From NCBI GenBank assembly GCA_963822575.1, contig CAWGHZ010000003.1, forward strand, positions 427,395 through 491,394: DNA of 64,000 nt, written 5' to 3'. The notes under the pieces are model-generated. The model worked only from the letters and a program-made list of their open reading frames with translations, was not told the origin of the DNA and ran no database searches. Numbering within the stretch: position 1 is the stretch's first letter; the number at the start of each line of letters is the position of its first letter. The translations under genes and the position numbers were made by a program. Origin of the DNA: CAWGHZ01 sp963822575 (GTDB lineage Bacteria > Pseudomonadota > Alphaproteobacteria > MPNO01 > DASWLB01). Shown here piece after piece: positions 8,297 through 17,558 of this stretch.

Positions 8297-9300
8297 TCGA
8301 TCCGTTCGCCGCGCTGAGCGAGGCGGAGCGCGCGTCACTGGCGCCGACGCCTCAGCCGGACTGGTCGCAGCCGATGCTGGCGACCTTGACCGACCGGCGC
8401 TTCTCCGATCCCGGATGGCTCTACGAGCGCAAGTACGACGGCGAGCGCGCCATCGCCGTCGCCAAGGCGGGCGAGGTGCGGCTCTACACCCGCAACCGCG
8501 CCGAGATCGGCGACACCTATCCGGAGCTGGTCGACCCGCTCGCCGCCGCGTGCGATACCGACTACGTGGTCGACGGCGAGATCGTCGCTTTCGACGGCGC
8601 CGTCACCAGCTTCGCCCGGCTGCAGGGCCGCATGCAGATCAGGAAGCGCGCCGAGGCGCTGAAAAGCCGCATCGCGGTCTACTACTACCTGTTCGACGCG
8701 CTTCATCTCGGGGGCTACTCGCTCGAGAGGCTGCCGCTGCGCGCGCGCAAGGCGGCGCTGAAGCGCGCCTTCCGCTGGCGCGACCCGTTGCGCTATGCCG
8801 CGCACCGCAACCGCGACGGTCTGAAAATGCACGAGGAGGCCTGCGGCAAGGGCTGGGAAGGCGTGATCGCCAAGCGGGCCGCGGCGCCCTACCGCCACAC
8901 GCGCAGCCCCGACTGGCTGAAGTTCAAATGCGCCAAGGGCCAGGAGCTGGTGATCGGCGGGTTCACCGCGCCCAGGGGCAGCCGCGTGGGTTTCGGCGCG
9001 CTGCTGGTCGGCTATTACGACCACGGCAAGCTGCGCTACGCCGGCAAGGTGGGCACCGGCTTCGACGACCGCACGCTGCGCGACCTGCGGGGACGGATGG
9101 GCCGGATCGAACGCGCGAAGAGCCCGTTCGCCGAGACGCCGCGCGAGAAGGGCGTGACCTGGGTTGAGCCCAGCCTGGTGGGCGAATTCGGCTTCACCGA
9201 ATGGACGCGCGACGGACGGCTGCGCCATCCGCGCTTCCTCGGGCTCCGGCGCGACAAGGCCGCGCGCGAGGTGGTGCGCGAGGCGGGAGAGGGCGCATGA
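8293..9300 (+). CDS. LigD-type ATP-dependent DNA ligase (stand-alone ligase domain)
   Basis: 335-residue ATP-dependent DNA ligase corresponding to the ligase domain of LigD. The nucleotidyl-transferase motif I is YERKYDGERAIA (adenylated lysine near residue 46), motif III is DGEIVAFDG, motif IV is WEGVIAKR and motif V is WLKFKCAK. An OB-fold C-terminal part follows (GFTAPRGSRVGFGALLVGYY). It seals double-strand breaks, normally recruited by Ku. It overlaps its neighbours by 4 nt at both ends, so all three proteins are probably made in similar amounts. Confidence 0.95.
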   Translation: MIDPFAALSEAERASLAPTPQPDWSQPMLATLTDRRFSDPGWLYERKYDGERAIAVAKAGEVRLYTRNRAEIGDTYPELVDPLAAACDTDYVVDGEIVAFDGAVTSFARLQGRMQIRKRAEALKSRIAVYYYLFDALHLGGYSLERLPLRARKAALKRAFRWRDPLRYAAHRNRDGLKMHEEACGKGWEGVIAKRAAAPYRHTRSPDWLKFKCAKGQELVIGGFTAPRGSRVGFGALLVGYYDHGKLRYAGKVGTGFDDRTLRDLRGRMGRIERAKSPFAETPREKGVTWVEPSLVGEFGFTEWTRDGRLRHPRFLGLRRDKAAREVVREAGEGA

Positions 9301-10199
9301 GCGAACGCACCCTCCATGTCGGCAAGCGCGACATCCGGATTACCCACGACGACAAGGTGCTGTTCCCCGACGTGGGGATCACCAAGGGCGGGCTCGTCGA
9401 CTACTACGCCAAGGTCGCACCCTATGCCGTAAAGCTGTGGCGGGGTCATCCGGTTTCGATGCAGCGCTATCCCGACGGCATCGCCGGCAAGCATTTCTTT
9501 CAGAAGGATGCGCCCGACTATTTCCCCGCCTGGGTCGCGCGCTGCCCGTTGGAGAAGTCCGAGGGCCACAACAAGCATGTCGTGATCAACGACGCAGAGA
9601 CGGTCGCCTATCTGGCGAGCCAGGCGTGCATCGTCGCCCATCTCGGCCTCGCGCGCTGCGACAAGCCGCACCATCCCGACCGGATGATCTTCGACCTCGA
9701 CCCCAGCGACGACGATTTCAACAAGGTCCGCCGCGCGGCGCTGTGGACCAAGAACCTGCTCGACGAGTTGGGGCTTCCGTCGTTGCCGATGGCGACGGGC
9801 TCGCGCGGGCTGCACGTCATGGTGCCGCTCGATCGGTCGGCGGATTTCGACGAGGTGAAGGCGTTCAGCCGTGCCGTCGCGCGCACCCTCGCCGCACAGC
9901 ACCCGGACGAGCTCACCGTCGAGATGCGCAAGAACAAGCGCGGCGACCGCGTGTTTGTCGACATATTGCGCAACGACTATGCCCAGACAGCGGTCGCACC
10001 CTTTTCGGTCAGGGCGCGGACCGGCGCGCCGGTGGCGACGCCGCTCGCCTGGTCGGAGGTGCGCTCGTCCAAGCTCCGTCCCGACAAGTACACGATCGGG
10101 ACGCTGTTCCAGCGTCTCGCACGGCGCGCCGACCCGTGGAAGGGCGCACGGTCCTGCTCGCTCGCCCGCGCGGAGAAGCGACTGGCGAAGACGGCGTAG
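9297..10199 (+). CDS. LigD-type polymerase/primase (stand-alone POL domain)
   Basis: 300-residue archaeo-eukaryotic primase-type polymerase equivalent to the LigD POL domain, which adds ribo- or deoxyribonucleotides at break ends. Visible features are KVLFPDVGITKGGLVDYY, QRYPDGI, the catalytic acidic motif FDLDPSDDDF, and ATGSRGLHVMVPL. The ATG at 9297 overlaps the ligase stop in ATGA; in-frame sequence further upstream is only a shadow of the ligase gene. Last of the split-LigD genes; 76 nt separate it from the MscS gene. Confidence 0.95.
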   Translation: MSERTLHVGKRDIRITHDDKVLFPDVGITKGGLVDYYAKVAPYAVKLWRGHPVSMQRYPDGIAGKHFFQKDAPDYFPAWVARCPLEKSEGHNKHVVINDAETVAYLASQACIVAHLGLARCDKPHHPDRMIFDLDPSDDDFNKVRRAALWTKNLLDELGLPSLPMATGSRGLHVMVPLDRSADFDEVKAFSRAVARTLAAQHPDELTVEMRKNKRGDRVFVDILRNDYAQTAVAPFSVRARTGAPVATPLAWSEVRSSKLRPDKYTIGTLFQRLARRADPWKGARSCSLARAEKRLAKTA

Positions 10200-10275
10200 G
10201 TCGGTATCGGCTGCGAACCGCTTGACGCCCGCGAAATTTCCGCGATTTTCGGGCGTTGTACGGGCGGGGAAGGGA

Positions 10276-11400
10276 ATGCTCTACAGCACCGACAACCCCT
10301 GGGTCTGGCCCGCGCTGATTGTCGTTGCGGCAGTCCTCCTTGCGCTCGCCGTTCACTGGGCGGTGTTCCGCATCGTCGAGCGGGTGATGCCGGCGCGCCT
10401 GGCGGTTATGCGCCAGATCCTGGCGCAGTGCGTCAAAGGCCCGTCGCGCATCATCCTGCCGCTGATCGCGCTGTTCGGCGCGCTGCCCGCTTTGCCGTTC
10501 GTCGGGCCGGCGCGCGACTCGCTCGACCGCGTTTCGGAGATGGGCTTCATCGCCATCGCCGGCTGGCTCGCGCTGATCTTCGTCACGGTCCTCGAGGACG
10601 TGGTCACGCTGCACTATCGGATCACCGAGGGCGACAACCTTCGCGCCCGCCAGATCCAGACCCAGAGCCAGCTTTTCCGGCGCATCGCGGCGACCATCAT
10701 CGTCGTCTGCACCGCCGGGCTGATGCTGATGACCTTCCCGGCAATCCGCCACCTCGGCATCAGCCTGTTCGCCTCGGCGGGCGTCGCCGGCATCGTGATC
10801 GGCATGGCGGCGCGCCCGGCGCTGTCCAACATGATCGCCGGCTTCCAGATCGCGCTGACCGAGCCGATCCGGCTGGACGACGTGGTGATCGTCGAGGGCG
10901 AATGGGGCCGCGTCGAGGAGATCGGCACCACCTTCGTGGTGATCCGCATCTGGGATCTGCGCCGGCTGATCGTGCCGCTCAGCTACTTCATCGAGAAGCC
11001 GTTCCAGAACTGGACGCGCACCTCGGCCGACCTCCTCGGGACAGTTTTCCTCTACGCCGACTACACCGTGCCGGTGGAGGACATCCGCAAGGAGCACGAG
11101 CGCATCCTGAAGGAGTCCAACCTGTGGGACGGCAAGGTGTGCGTCGTGCAGGTGACGGACGCGAAGGAGAGCACGATCGAGGTGCGGCTTCTGATGAGCG
11201 CGTCGAATTCGGGCAGCCTTTGGGACCTGCGCTGCCTGGTGCGCGAGAAGCTGATCGCCTTCCTCGCCAAGCGCTACCCGGATTCGCTGCCGCGCGTGCG
11301 CGCGGTGGTGCCGACGGTGGACGGAATTGGGGCGCAATCCGCTCACGACGCGGTGCCTGCCGCCGCGGCGACGGCCCGGCCGCAGGACCCGCAGGCTTAG
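10276..11400 (+). CDS. MscS-family mechanosensitive ion channel
   Basis: 374-residue small-conductance mechanosensitive channel that releases solutes on hypo-osmotic shock. Four or five N-terminal helices are followed by the pore helix and beta domain: SLFASAGVAGIVIGMAARPALSN, FQIALTEPIRLDDVVIVEGEWG, then VEEIGTTFVVIRIWDLRRLIVPLSYF. The start at 10276 follows GGGAAGGGA; no closer in-frame start exists. The C-terminal ~40 residues are low-complexity Ala/Pro. Confidence 0.92.
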   Translation: MLYSTDNPWVWPALIVVAAVLLALAVHWAVFRIVERVMPARLAVMRQILAQCVKGPSRIILPLIALFGALPALPFVGPARDSLDRVSEMGFIAIAGWLALIFVTVLEDVVTLHYRITEGDNLRARQIQTQSQLFRRIAATIIVVCTAGLMLMTFPAIRHLGISLFASAGVAGIVIGMAARPALSNMIAGFQIALTEPIRLDDVVIVEGEWGRVEEIGTTFVVIRIWDLRRLIVPLSYFIEKPFQNWTRTSADLLGTVFLYADYTVPVEDIRKEHERILKESNLWDGKVCVVQVTDAKESTIEVRLLMSASNSGSLWDLRCLVREKLIAFLAKRYPDSLPRVRAVVPTVDGIGAQSAHDAVPAAAATARPQDPQA

Positions 11401-11480
11401 TGAGGCGGTGCCCCGCGCGGGCTTACGTAGAGTCACCTACGCATTCAAACGAATTTCGAGCCGGCCGCGAATTTGCTTCT

Positions 11481-11672
11481 ATGACCGCCGGGTTGGCGTC
11501 GCGATCGGCGACGCGAAGAAAAAGCCGGAGACTCAGAAATGCCATCGGTTGCAACCTCGTTGCAGCAATACCTATCTATGTCCTTGGCGATGCGGCGCGG
11601 CCCGCCATGACGTGGCTGACGCTGGTGGCTGCGGTGGTGTGGGTCGCGGTAGTTACGATCCTGGTCCTGTAG
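11481..11672 (+). CDS. Possible small single-TM peptide (63 aa, or 21 aa from 11607)
   Basis: The 357-nt gap between mscS and glgA holds one plausible small frame. It is basic at its N-terminus and ends in a clean hydrophobic helix (MTWLTLVAAVVWVAVVTILV, with one more Leu before the stop). A 23-residue frame starting at 11539 behind GGAG ends in ATGA at 11607, which could couple to the last 21 codons as a separate membrane peptide. No family is recognised. The rest of the gap holds only a short CGTAG/CTACG hairpin at 11426-11441. Confidence 0.3.
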   Translation: MTAGLASRSATRRKSRRLRNAIGCNLVAAIPIYVLGDAARPAMTWLTLVAAVVWVAVVTILVL

Positions 11673-11757
11673 TCAGGTAACAAGTCGGGTGGTTCGGCCG
11701 CGCCGACGCGCCGCACGCGGAGCGAGCCGCAAGGGTTGCAGTCGAGGGAGAGGTGCG

Positions 11758-13266
11758 ATGACGCAGCACGCCGCGCGCCACCAAGGGAACGATCGGCCGA
11801 CGCGGGTACTGTTCGCCACCTCCGAAGTTCTTCCGCTTGCCAAGACAGGCGGTCTCGCCGATGTGAGCGCCGCATTGCCCGAAGCTCTTGCCCGCCTCGG
11901 GATCGACGTGCGGCTGGTCATGCCGGGCTACGAGTCCGCCCTCGACCGCGCCGAGGACAAGGGCCCCGCCCTCCCCCTCGGCGAGGCATCCGGCCTCGGC
12001 GCGGTCGACCTCATTCCCGCCCGCCTGCCCGGCTCGGGGCTCGCCATCTGGCTGGTCGACGCGCCCGAACTGTTCCGCCGGCCCGGCACTCCCTACGGCG
12101 ACGCCGACGGCAACGACTGGCCCGACAATTGGCGCCGGTTCGGGCTGTTCTGCCACGCGGTCGCGCGACTCGCCGCCGCGGCCTGGCCGGCCGACGTGGT
12201 ACACGCGAACGACTGGCATGCCGGACTGGCGCCGGCGCTCCTGGCGCAGCAGCCGAGGCCGCGCCCGGCGACCGTGCAGACCATCCACAACCTCGCCTTC
12301 CAGGGGCCGATCCCCCCCGATTTGCGCGCCGCTCTCGGGCTCGTGCCCGCCGCCGGCTACAGCTCGTTCCTGGGCGAGGGGCTCGCCTATGCCGACCTCC
12401 TGACGACGGTGAGTCCGCGCTACGCCCGCGAGATCCTGACGCCGGAGTACGGCTGCGGGCTCGACGGGCTGCTGCGCGCCCGAGCTGCGGACCTTTCCGG
12501 CATCCTCAACGGCATCGATTGTGACGGCTGGACGCCCGAGAACCCGGCGGACGTGCCGTTCCCCTACAACGCGTCCGACCTGTCCGGCAAGCGGGCTTGC
12601 AAGGCGGCGCTGCAGCGCGAGTGCGGCCTGGAGATCGACCCCGACCGCACCGTCGTCGCGTTCCTGTCGCGGCTCACCGAGCAGAAGATGGCCGACGCCC
12701 TGCCCGTCGTCGCGCCGCTCCTGATCGCCGAGGGCGGACAGCTCGTCGTCTGCGGCGAGGGCGACCGGGCGATCGAGGCCGCGCTGGCCGAGCTCGGCCG
12801 CACACATCGCCGCCATGTCTCGGTGCATATCGGCTATCGCGAGGATCTGGCGCGGCGGATTCTCGCCGGGGCGGACGCGCTGGCCGCCCCGTCGCGCTTC
12901 GAGCCATGCGGGCTCACCCAGATGTACGGCATGCGCTTCGCCACGCTGCCCATCGTGCGGCGCATCGGCGGGCTCGCCGACAGCGTGGCCGGCACGGCCG
13001 AGGACCTCGCGTCCTCGCGCTGCGCCCCCGCCGGGTTCCTGTTTGCCGAGCCGACGGTGGAGGCGTTCGCTGGCGCCCTGATCCAGGCCCTGAAGCTCCA
13101 CCGCGAGCCGGTCGGCTGGCGGCGCATGCAGCTCAACGCCATGCGCCGCGATTTGAGCTGGGACCGGTCGGCCCGGCGCTACGCGGACATCTACGCCGCC
13201 CTTTCCGGCGCCGGTGCCGTGGCCCCGGACGACACACCGGACGAACCGGCGCGCGTCGTCGCGTAG
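11758..13266 (+). CDS. glgA: Glycogen synthase (ADP-glucose:glucan glucosyltransferase)
   Basis: 502-residue GT5 glycogen synthase that extends alpha-1,4-glucan from ADP-glucose. The ADP-glucose-binding KTGGLADVSAALP is near residue 30, with DVVHANDWHAGL, TIHNLAFQG and NGIDCDGWTPE in the middle. The C-terminal EPCGLTQMYGMRFATLP carries the catalytic glutamate region. The ATG at 11758 lies behind GGGAGAGG. No other glycogen genes are in the window. A hairpin terminator follows directly. Confidence 0.95.
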   Translation: MTQHAARHQGNDRPTRVLFATSEVLPLAKTGGLADVSAALPEALARLGIDVRLVMPGYESALDRAEDKGPALPLGEASGLGAVDLIPARLPGSGLAIWLVDAPELFRRPGTPYGDADGNDWPDNWRRFGLFCHAVARLAAAAWPADVVHANDWHAGLAPALLAQQPRPRPATVQTIHNLAFQGPIPPDLRAALGLVPAAGYSSFLGEGLAYADLLTTVSPRYAREILTPEYGCGLDGLLRARAADLSGILNGIDCDGWTPENPADVPFPYNASDLSGKRACKAALQRECGLEIDPDRTVVAFLSRLTEQKMADALPVVAPLLIAEGGQLVVCGEGDRAIEAALAELGRTHRRHVSVHIGYREDLARRILAGADALAAPSRFEPCGLTQMYGMRFATLPIVRRIGGLADSVAGTAEDLASSRCAPAGFLFAEPTVEAFAGALIQALKLHREPVGWRRMQLNAMRRDLSWDRSARRYADIYAALSGAGAVAPDDTPDEPARVVA

Positions 13267-13278
13267 CCTCGGAAATCA

Positions 13279-13302
13279 CGAAGCCCCGCGAGCGGGGCTT
13301 CG
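13279..13302. terminator. Bidirectional hairpin terminator between glgA and trxA
   Basis: Perfect 10-bp stem CGAAGCCCCG / CGGGGCTTCG with loop CGAG, in the 67-nt gap between two convergent genes. There is no strong T-run, but position and stem quality fit a shared terminator. Confidence 0.8.
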
Positions 13303-13333
13303 GTCTTCGACGTTGCGTCTTTTCGTGGGCCGG

Positions 13334-13654
13334 TCAGATCGACTGGTGGATCCACTCGACCAGCTTGGACTTGGGCAGGGCGCCGACCTTGGTGGCCGCC
13401 ACCTGGCCGCCCTTGAACAGGATCAGCGTCGGGATGCCGCGCACCCCGTAGCGCGACGGCGCCATCGGATTGTCGTCGATGTTGAGCTTGGCGACGGTGA
13501 CCTTGCCCGCCAGCTCATTGGAGATTTCCTCGAGGTACGGACCGATCTGCTTGCACGGCCCGCACCACTCGGCCCAGAAATCGACCAGCACGGGGCCGGG
13601 CGCGTTGAGGACATCCTGCTCGAACGAATCGTCGGAGATGGGCTTCGTTGTCAT
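13334..13654 (-). CDS. trxA: Thioredoxin
   Basis: 106-residue thioredoxin, a cytoplasmic disulfide reductant for ribonucleotide reductase, peroxidases and others. The active site FWAEWCGPCK is intact, followed by KLNIDDNP and the cis-proline segment RGIPTLILF. The start is taken at MTTKPISDD (13654); an earlier GTG-rich extension from 13672 adds six residues not expected for the family. Monocistronic by position. Confidence 0.95.
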   Translation of the reverse strand: MTTKPISDDSFEQDVLNAPGPVLVDFWAEWCGPCKQIGPYLEEISNELAGKVTVAKLNIDDNPMAPSRYGVRGIPTLILFKGGQVAATKVGALPKSKLVEWIHQSI

Positions 13655-13763
13655 GCGCACTCCCACTCGCAAAGCGGGCGGCCTCGCGACCGCCCGCCGA
13701 TGACTTGATGGTAGGTTCGCCCCCCTGCTCCGTCAAGCGCGCCCGGCGCGCGAAGGCGAATCG

Positions 13764-14577
13764 CTAGGCGGGCGTCTTGGGCAGGCGGGCACGCAGCTGG
13801 GCGATCGAATCGCGGATTTTCGGGCCGTGCGTCGCCATCTCGTCGCGCTCGGCCGGGGTGAGGGGATCGGAAAGGCCCTTCTCGAAGGAGGGCCAGTCCT
13901 GCACGCGGTCCCACCAGCCCTGCACGCGCGGCCGGTCGGCGATCCACACTTCGAGAAGCCCGAGATAGGCGAGCCGCGCGGCATAGGGCATCAGGTTGAC
14001 ATCGGCGAGGGTCGGCTTCGCGCCCAGGATCCACGGGCCGCCGTCGGCGAGCGCCGCCTCCAGCGTCTTGAACGCCTTCTCGTAGGCGAACACCGCGTGC
14101 TCGACGAAGGGCGATTCGGCGCCCAGCTCGTAGGTCGAGCGGAACCGGTCGCGCCGGCGCGGATCACCCACGTTGCGAAACCGCGCCTCGCGGATGTCGT
14201 CCGGCATCGCCTTCATCCGCTCGCGGAACATGGCCGAGAAGCTGATCTCGGTGACGCCTTCGTGCAGCCCCTCGTCCACCATCTTGGACCAGAGCCGCAT
14301 CTTTGTCCGACCCCACGGATCGGGCGGCATCAATGGCGGCTCGGGAAAGGTCTCGTCCAGATACTCGCAGATCAGGGTCAATTCGATGACCGGCTTGCCG
14401 TCATGGACAATGGTCGGCACGACGCCCTTTGGGTTGAGCGCCAGGTATTTCGGGTCGTACTGCTCGGACCGGAACAGGTCGACCTCGACCGAACTCCCAG
14501 TCGAGCCCCTTCTCGGCCATGGTGATGCGCACCTTCTGGCAGCACACCGAGTTGCCGAACTGGTAGAGGGTGATCAT
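13764..14577 (-). pseudogene. Glutathione S-transferase family protein, single-base frameshift
   Basis: The N-terminal thioredoxin-like domain starts at 14577 with MITLYQFGNSVCCQKVRI and AEKGLDWE. The reading then jumps by one base, and the protein continues in the next frame through FRSEQYDPKYLALNPKGVVP and the helical C-terminal domain (LGAKPTLADVNLMPYAARL). Removing one base of GAACTC at 14491-14496 gives LDWESVEVDLFRSEQY without a break, about 270 residues in total. It is probably an intact gene carrying a sequence error. Substrate is unknown. It follows the esterase gene by 2 nt. Confidence 0.85.
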
Positions 14578-14579
14578 CC

Positions 14580-15500
14580 TCACGCCCGCGTCACGAAATC
14601 CAGAATGTCGGGACCGAGCGCATCGACCTCGGAGTTGATCTGCAGCGCCGACGAGACGTGATTGTTGTCGCGCATCACCCTGAACCACACAGGGATCTGC
14701 CCGTCGACCTTGGTCAGCACGCCGGCGAGCGCGATAGTTGGCCAGGCGAGCGGGTACGGGTCGTATTCGGTGACGCAAAGGAACGCCGGCGGATGCCCGG
14801 CCTTCACCTGGGGCAGCGTCGCCTGGTCGTCCCACGTCGAATGATCCTCGCCAAAATAGGCGATGTAGTTGGGCATGACGCGCCGCTCGGGGCTGTAAGT
14901 CGCTTCGCGCGTCGCATAGACGCCGGAAAGCAGGATCGCACCGGCGACGCCGGGCCCCGACGCGCCGTGAACGCGGTGATCGAACGACCAGGCGGCCACG
15001 TGGCTCGCCCCGGCCGACTGGCCCATCGCGAAGATGCGGTTCGGATCGCCGCCGTGGCGCGCCACGTTCTCCTTCAGCCAGGCGACGACACGCCCGACAT
15101 TCTTGCCGCCCTCGGGCCATTTCACCTCGGGCGCCAGCGGGTAGGTCGCGTTGGCGCCGATCACGCCATGGCGCGCGAAGAAGGTCGGCACGTTGTCGTA
15201 GATCAGGCCGGGATGCGGGCTGCGCTCGCCCGCAACGTACCCGCCGCCGTGGAAATAGACCACGACGGGCGCGGGCGCGGCGGGCTTCTTCGCGGGCACG
15301 AACAGATCGAGCCGCTGGCGCGGGTGCGACCCGTAGGCGTTGTCGTCGTGGCGCACCACGCCGTCCTTGGGCGCCGCTTCCTGCAGCGGCTTGTAGATCG
15401 CGTAGGACGCCTGCAGCACCTCCGGATCGAAGCGCCGCCCCAGCGCGCAAATCTTCGCCGCCACCTGCGCCGCCGTATCCGACCTGCCAGTGTCCGCCAT
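14580..15500 (-). CDS. Alpha/beta hydrolase (HSL-like esterase)
   Basis: 306-residue carboxylesterase of the hormone-sensitive-lipase type. The oxyanion-hole motif HGGG is in VVVYFHGGGYVAG near residue 85, the nucleophile elbow is GQSAG near 165, and the acid and His lie in CVTEYDPYPLAW and RDNNHVSSA near the end. It hydrolyses short-chain or aryl esters (family knowledge). No signal peptide is seen. It is paired with the downstream GST gene (2-nt gap) and diverges from the MetE-like gene. Confidence 0.88.
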   Translation of the reverse strand: MADTGRSDTAAQVAAKICALGRRFDPEVLQASYAIYKPLQEAAPKDGVVRHDDNAYGSHPRQRLDLFVPAKKPAAPAPVVVYFHGGGYVAGERSPHPGLIYDNVPTFFARHGVIGANATYPLAPEVKWPEGGKNVGRVVAWLKENVARHGGDPNRIFAMGQSAGASHVAAWSFDHRVHGASGPGVAGAILLSGVYATREATYSPERRVMPNYIAYFGEDHSTWDDQATLPQVKAGHPPAFLCVTEYDPYPLAWPTIALAGVLTKVDGQIPVWFRVMRDNNHVSSALQINSEVDALGPDILDFVTRA

Positions 15501-15587
15501 GGTTTCCTCCGCCTTTGCGTTGGCCGAACCCTAGCACGGCGGCGCTCGAAACCCTATGCTGGCGCGCCGGCGCAACGGGAGAGAGCC

Positions 15588-16766
15588 ATGAGACGTTCGA
15601 CCGACCGCATCCTCACCACCCATGTGGGCTCGCTCGCCCGCCCGCCCGAGCTGTTCGCCGCGATGCAGGCGCTGGACAGCGGTGCGTCGACCGACCGCGC
15701 CGGCTACGAGGCGCTGTTGCGCAGCGAGGTGATGAAGGTGGTCAAGCACCAAGTCGCCATCGGCATCGACGTGGTCGACGACGGCGAGTTCTCGAAGCCC
15801 GGCTTCGCGGTCTACGCGAACCAGCGGCTCGGCGGCTACACGGCGAAGTCGGTGCCGCGCAACTCGCCCTGGGCGGGCTCGCGCGAGGCGCTGGCTTTCC
15901 CCGACTTCTACGGCGCGGAGTCGGCGACCTTCGCCGGGCGCGTCGGCTCGGCCGCGACGATCCAGATGATCTGCACCGCGCCGGTGACCTATGCCGGCAA
16001 GGAGGCGATCGAGCGCGACCTCAAGAATTTGCGCGAGGCGGTCGACGCGGCCGGCGCCGCGGAAGCGTTCGTCCCGTCGATCTCGCCCATCGACGTCGTG
16101 AATGCGCAGAAGAACGAGTACTACAAGACCGAGGAAGAGTTCCTCTACGCCATCGCGGACGCGCTGCGCGAGGAATACAAGGCCATCGTCGACGCGGGCT
16201 TCCTGCTGCAGATCGACGACCCGCGCCTCGCCAGCCACTACGTCTCGAACCCCGGCATCACCATCCCCGAGGTGCGCAAGTGGGCCGAGAGCCGCATCGA
16301 GGCGCTGAACTATGCGCTGCGCGACATTCCCGAGGAGAAGGTGCGCTACCACACCTGCTACGGCATCAATATCGGGCCGCGCGTCCACGACCTCGAGCTC
16401 AAGCACGTGCTCGACATCATCCTGAAGATCAAGGCGGGCAGCTATTCGTTCGAGGCGGCGAACCAGCGCCACGACCACGAGTGGCATCTGTGGGAGGAGA
16501 CGAAGCTGCCCGAGGGCAAGATATTGATCCCCGGCTGCATCACCCACGCCTCGCCGCTGGTCGAGCATCCCGAGCTAGTCGCAGACCGGATCGAACGCTA
16601 CGCCAGGCTGGTCGGACGCGAGAACGTGATCGCCGGCGCCGATTGCGGCTTCGGCACCCAGGCGAGCGCGCATCCCGAAATCCACCCGTCCATCGTCTGG
16701 GCGAAATTCGAGGCGCTGGTCGAGGGCGCGAAGTTCGCGACGAAGCGGCTGTGGGCCAAGGCATAG
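15588..16766 (+). CDS. MetE-like (UROD/MetE superfamily) methyltransferase-type protein
   Basis: 392-residue protein related to the C-terminal catalytic half of cobalamin-independent methionine synthase, a group usually annotated as 5-methyltetrahydropteroyltriglutamate-homocysteine methyltransferase family. It opens with ILTTHVGSLARP. It has DVVDDGEFSKPGF, QIDDPRLASHY, a candidate zinc-site region HTCYGINIGPR, and AGADCGFGTQ near the end. The N-terminal MetE half is absent, so it may use a different methyl or sulfur substrate. The start follows GGGAGAGAGCC. CysQ begins 2 nt after its stop. Confidence 0.85.
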   Translation: MRRSTDRILTTHVGSLARPPELFAAMQALDSGASTDRAGYEALLRSEVMKVVKHQVAIGIDVVDDGEFSKPGFAVYANQRLGGYTAKSVPRNSPWAGSREALAFPDFYGAESATFAGRVGSAATIQMICTAPVTYAGKEAIERDLKNLREAVDAAGAAEAFVPSISPIDVVNAQKNEYYKTEEEFLYAIADALREEYKAIVDAGFLLQIDDPRLASHYVSNPGITIPEVRKWAESRIEALNYALRDIPEEKVRYHTCYGINIGPRVHDLELKHVLDIILKIKAGSYSFEAANQRHDHEWHLWEETKLPEGKILIPGCITHASPLVEHPELVADRIERYARLVGRENVIAGADCGFGTQASAHPEIHPSIVWAKFEALVEGAKFATKRLWAKA

Positions 16767-16768
16767 GC

Positions 16769-17548
16769 GTGGCCCTGCCCCCGCCCGCGGTTCTGCTGCC
16801 CCGCGTGATCGAGATCGCGCGGGCGGCGGGGGCGGAAATACTGACCTACTACCGCGGCGACTACGCGGTCCGGCACAAGAAAGACGCCTCGCCCGTCACC
16901 GAGGCGGACGAGGCGGCCGAGCGCATGATCCTGCCGGCGTTGGCCGCGCTCGCGCCCGGCGTGCCGGCGGTCGCCGAGGAGATGATGGCGGCCGGCGCGA
17001 CCGTCGACGTGGCGGGCGGGCCGTTCTGGCTGGTCGATCCGCTGGACGGGACGCGCGAGTTCGTCGAGCACCGCGACGAGTTCACGGTGAACATCGCGCT
17101 GATCGCGGACCGTCGGCCGGTGCTGGGCGTCGTCTACGTGCCGGCCCGGGGCGAGACCTACGCCGGCGCCGGGCCGGGAACGGCGACGGCGCAGGCGGGC
17201 GACGGCCCGGCGCGCCCCATCGCCTGCCGCAAGCCGCCGGAAGCGGGCGTGGTGGTGGTCGCAAGCCGGCGTCACGGCGACCAGGAGAAGCTCCGCAACT
17301 TGCTGGGCATGACGCATCCCGCCGACTTCGTCACCGCCGGATCGTCGCTGAAGTTCTGCATGGTGGCGTCGGGCGCGGCCGACCTCTATCCGCGGTTCGG
17401 CCCGACGATGGAGTGGGACACCGCCGCCGGCCAGGCCGTTCTGGTCGCCGCGGGCGGCAGCGTGCGCACGGTCGACGGCAACGAGCTCCGCTACGCCAAG
17501 CCGGACTTCCGCAACCCCGAGTTCATTGCCCGCGGGTTGGAGGGGTGA
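16769..17548 (+). CDS. cysQ: 3'(2'),5'-bisphosphate nucleotidase
   Basis: 259-residue inositol-monophosphatase-fold enzyme that removes the 3' phosphate from PAP/PAPS in sulfur assimilation. Metal-binding motifs are TEADEAAE and VAEEM, then DPLDGTREFVEHRDEFTVNI and the C-terminal EWDTAAGQAVL. The likely start is the GTG at 16769, 2 nt after the upstream stop; an in-frame GTG at 16751 is an alternative. Its pairing with the MetE-like gene suggests a shared sulfur-metabolism context (inference). Confidence 0.92.
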   Translation: MALPPPAVLLPRVIEIARAAGAEILTYYRGDYAVRHKKDASPVTEADEAAERMILPALAALAPGVPAVAEEMMAAGATVDVAGGPFWLVDPLDGTREFVEHRDEFTVNIALIADRRPVLGVVYVPARGETYAGAGPGTATAQAGDGPARPIACRKPPEAGVVVVASRRHGDQEKLRNLLGMTHPADFVTAGSSLKFCMVASGAADLYPRFGPTMEWDTAAGQAVLVAAGGSVRTVDGNELRYAKPDFRNPEFIARGLEG

Positions 17549-17558
17549 CGCGCCGGCC

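Noticed and set aside
7685..10199. Split LigD as the product of frameshift errors
   Set aside because: Each junction has a proper ATG in an ATGA overlap and each part is a complete domain, so separate genes fit better.
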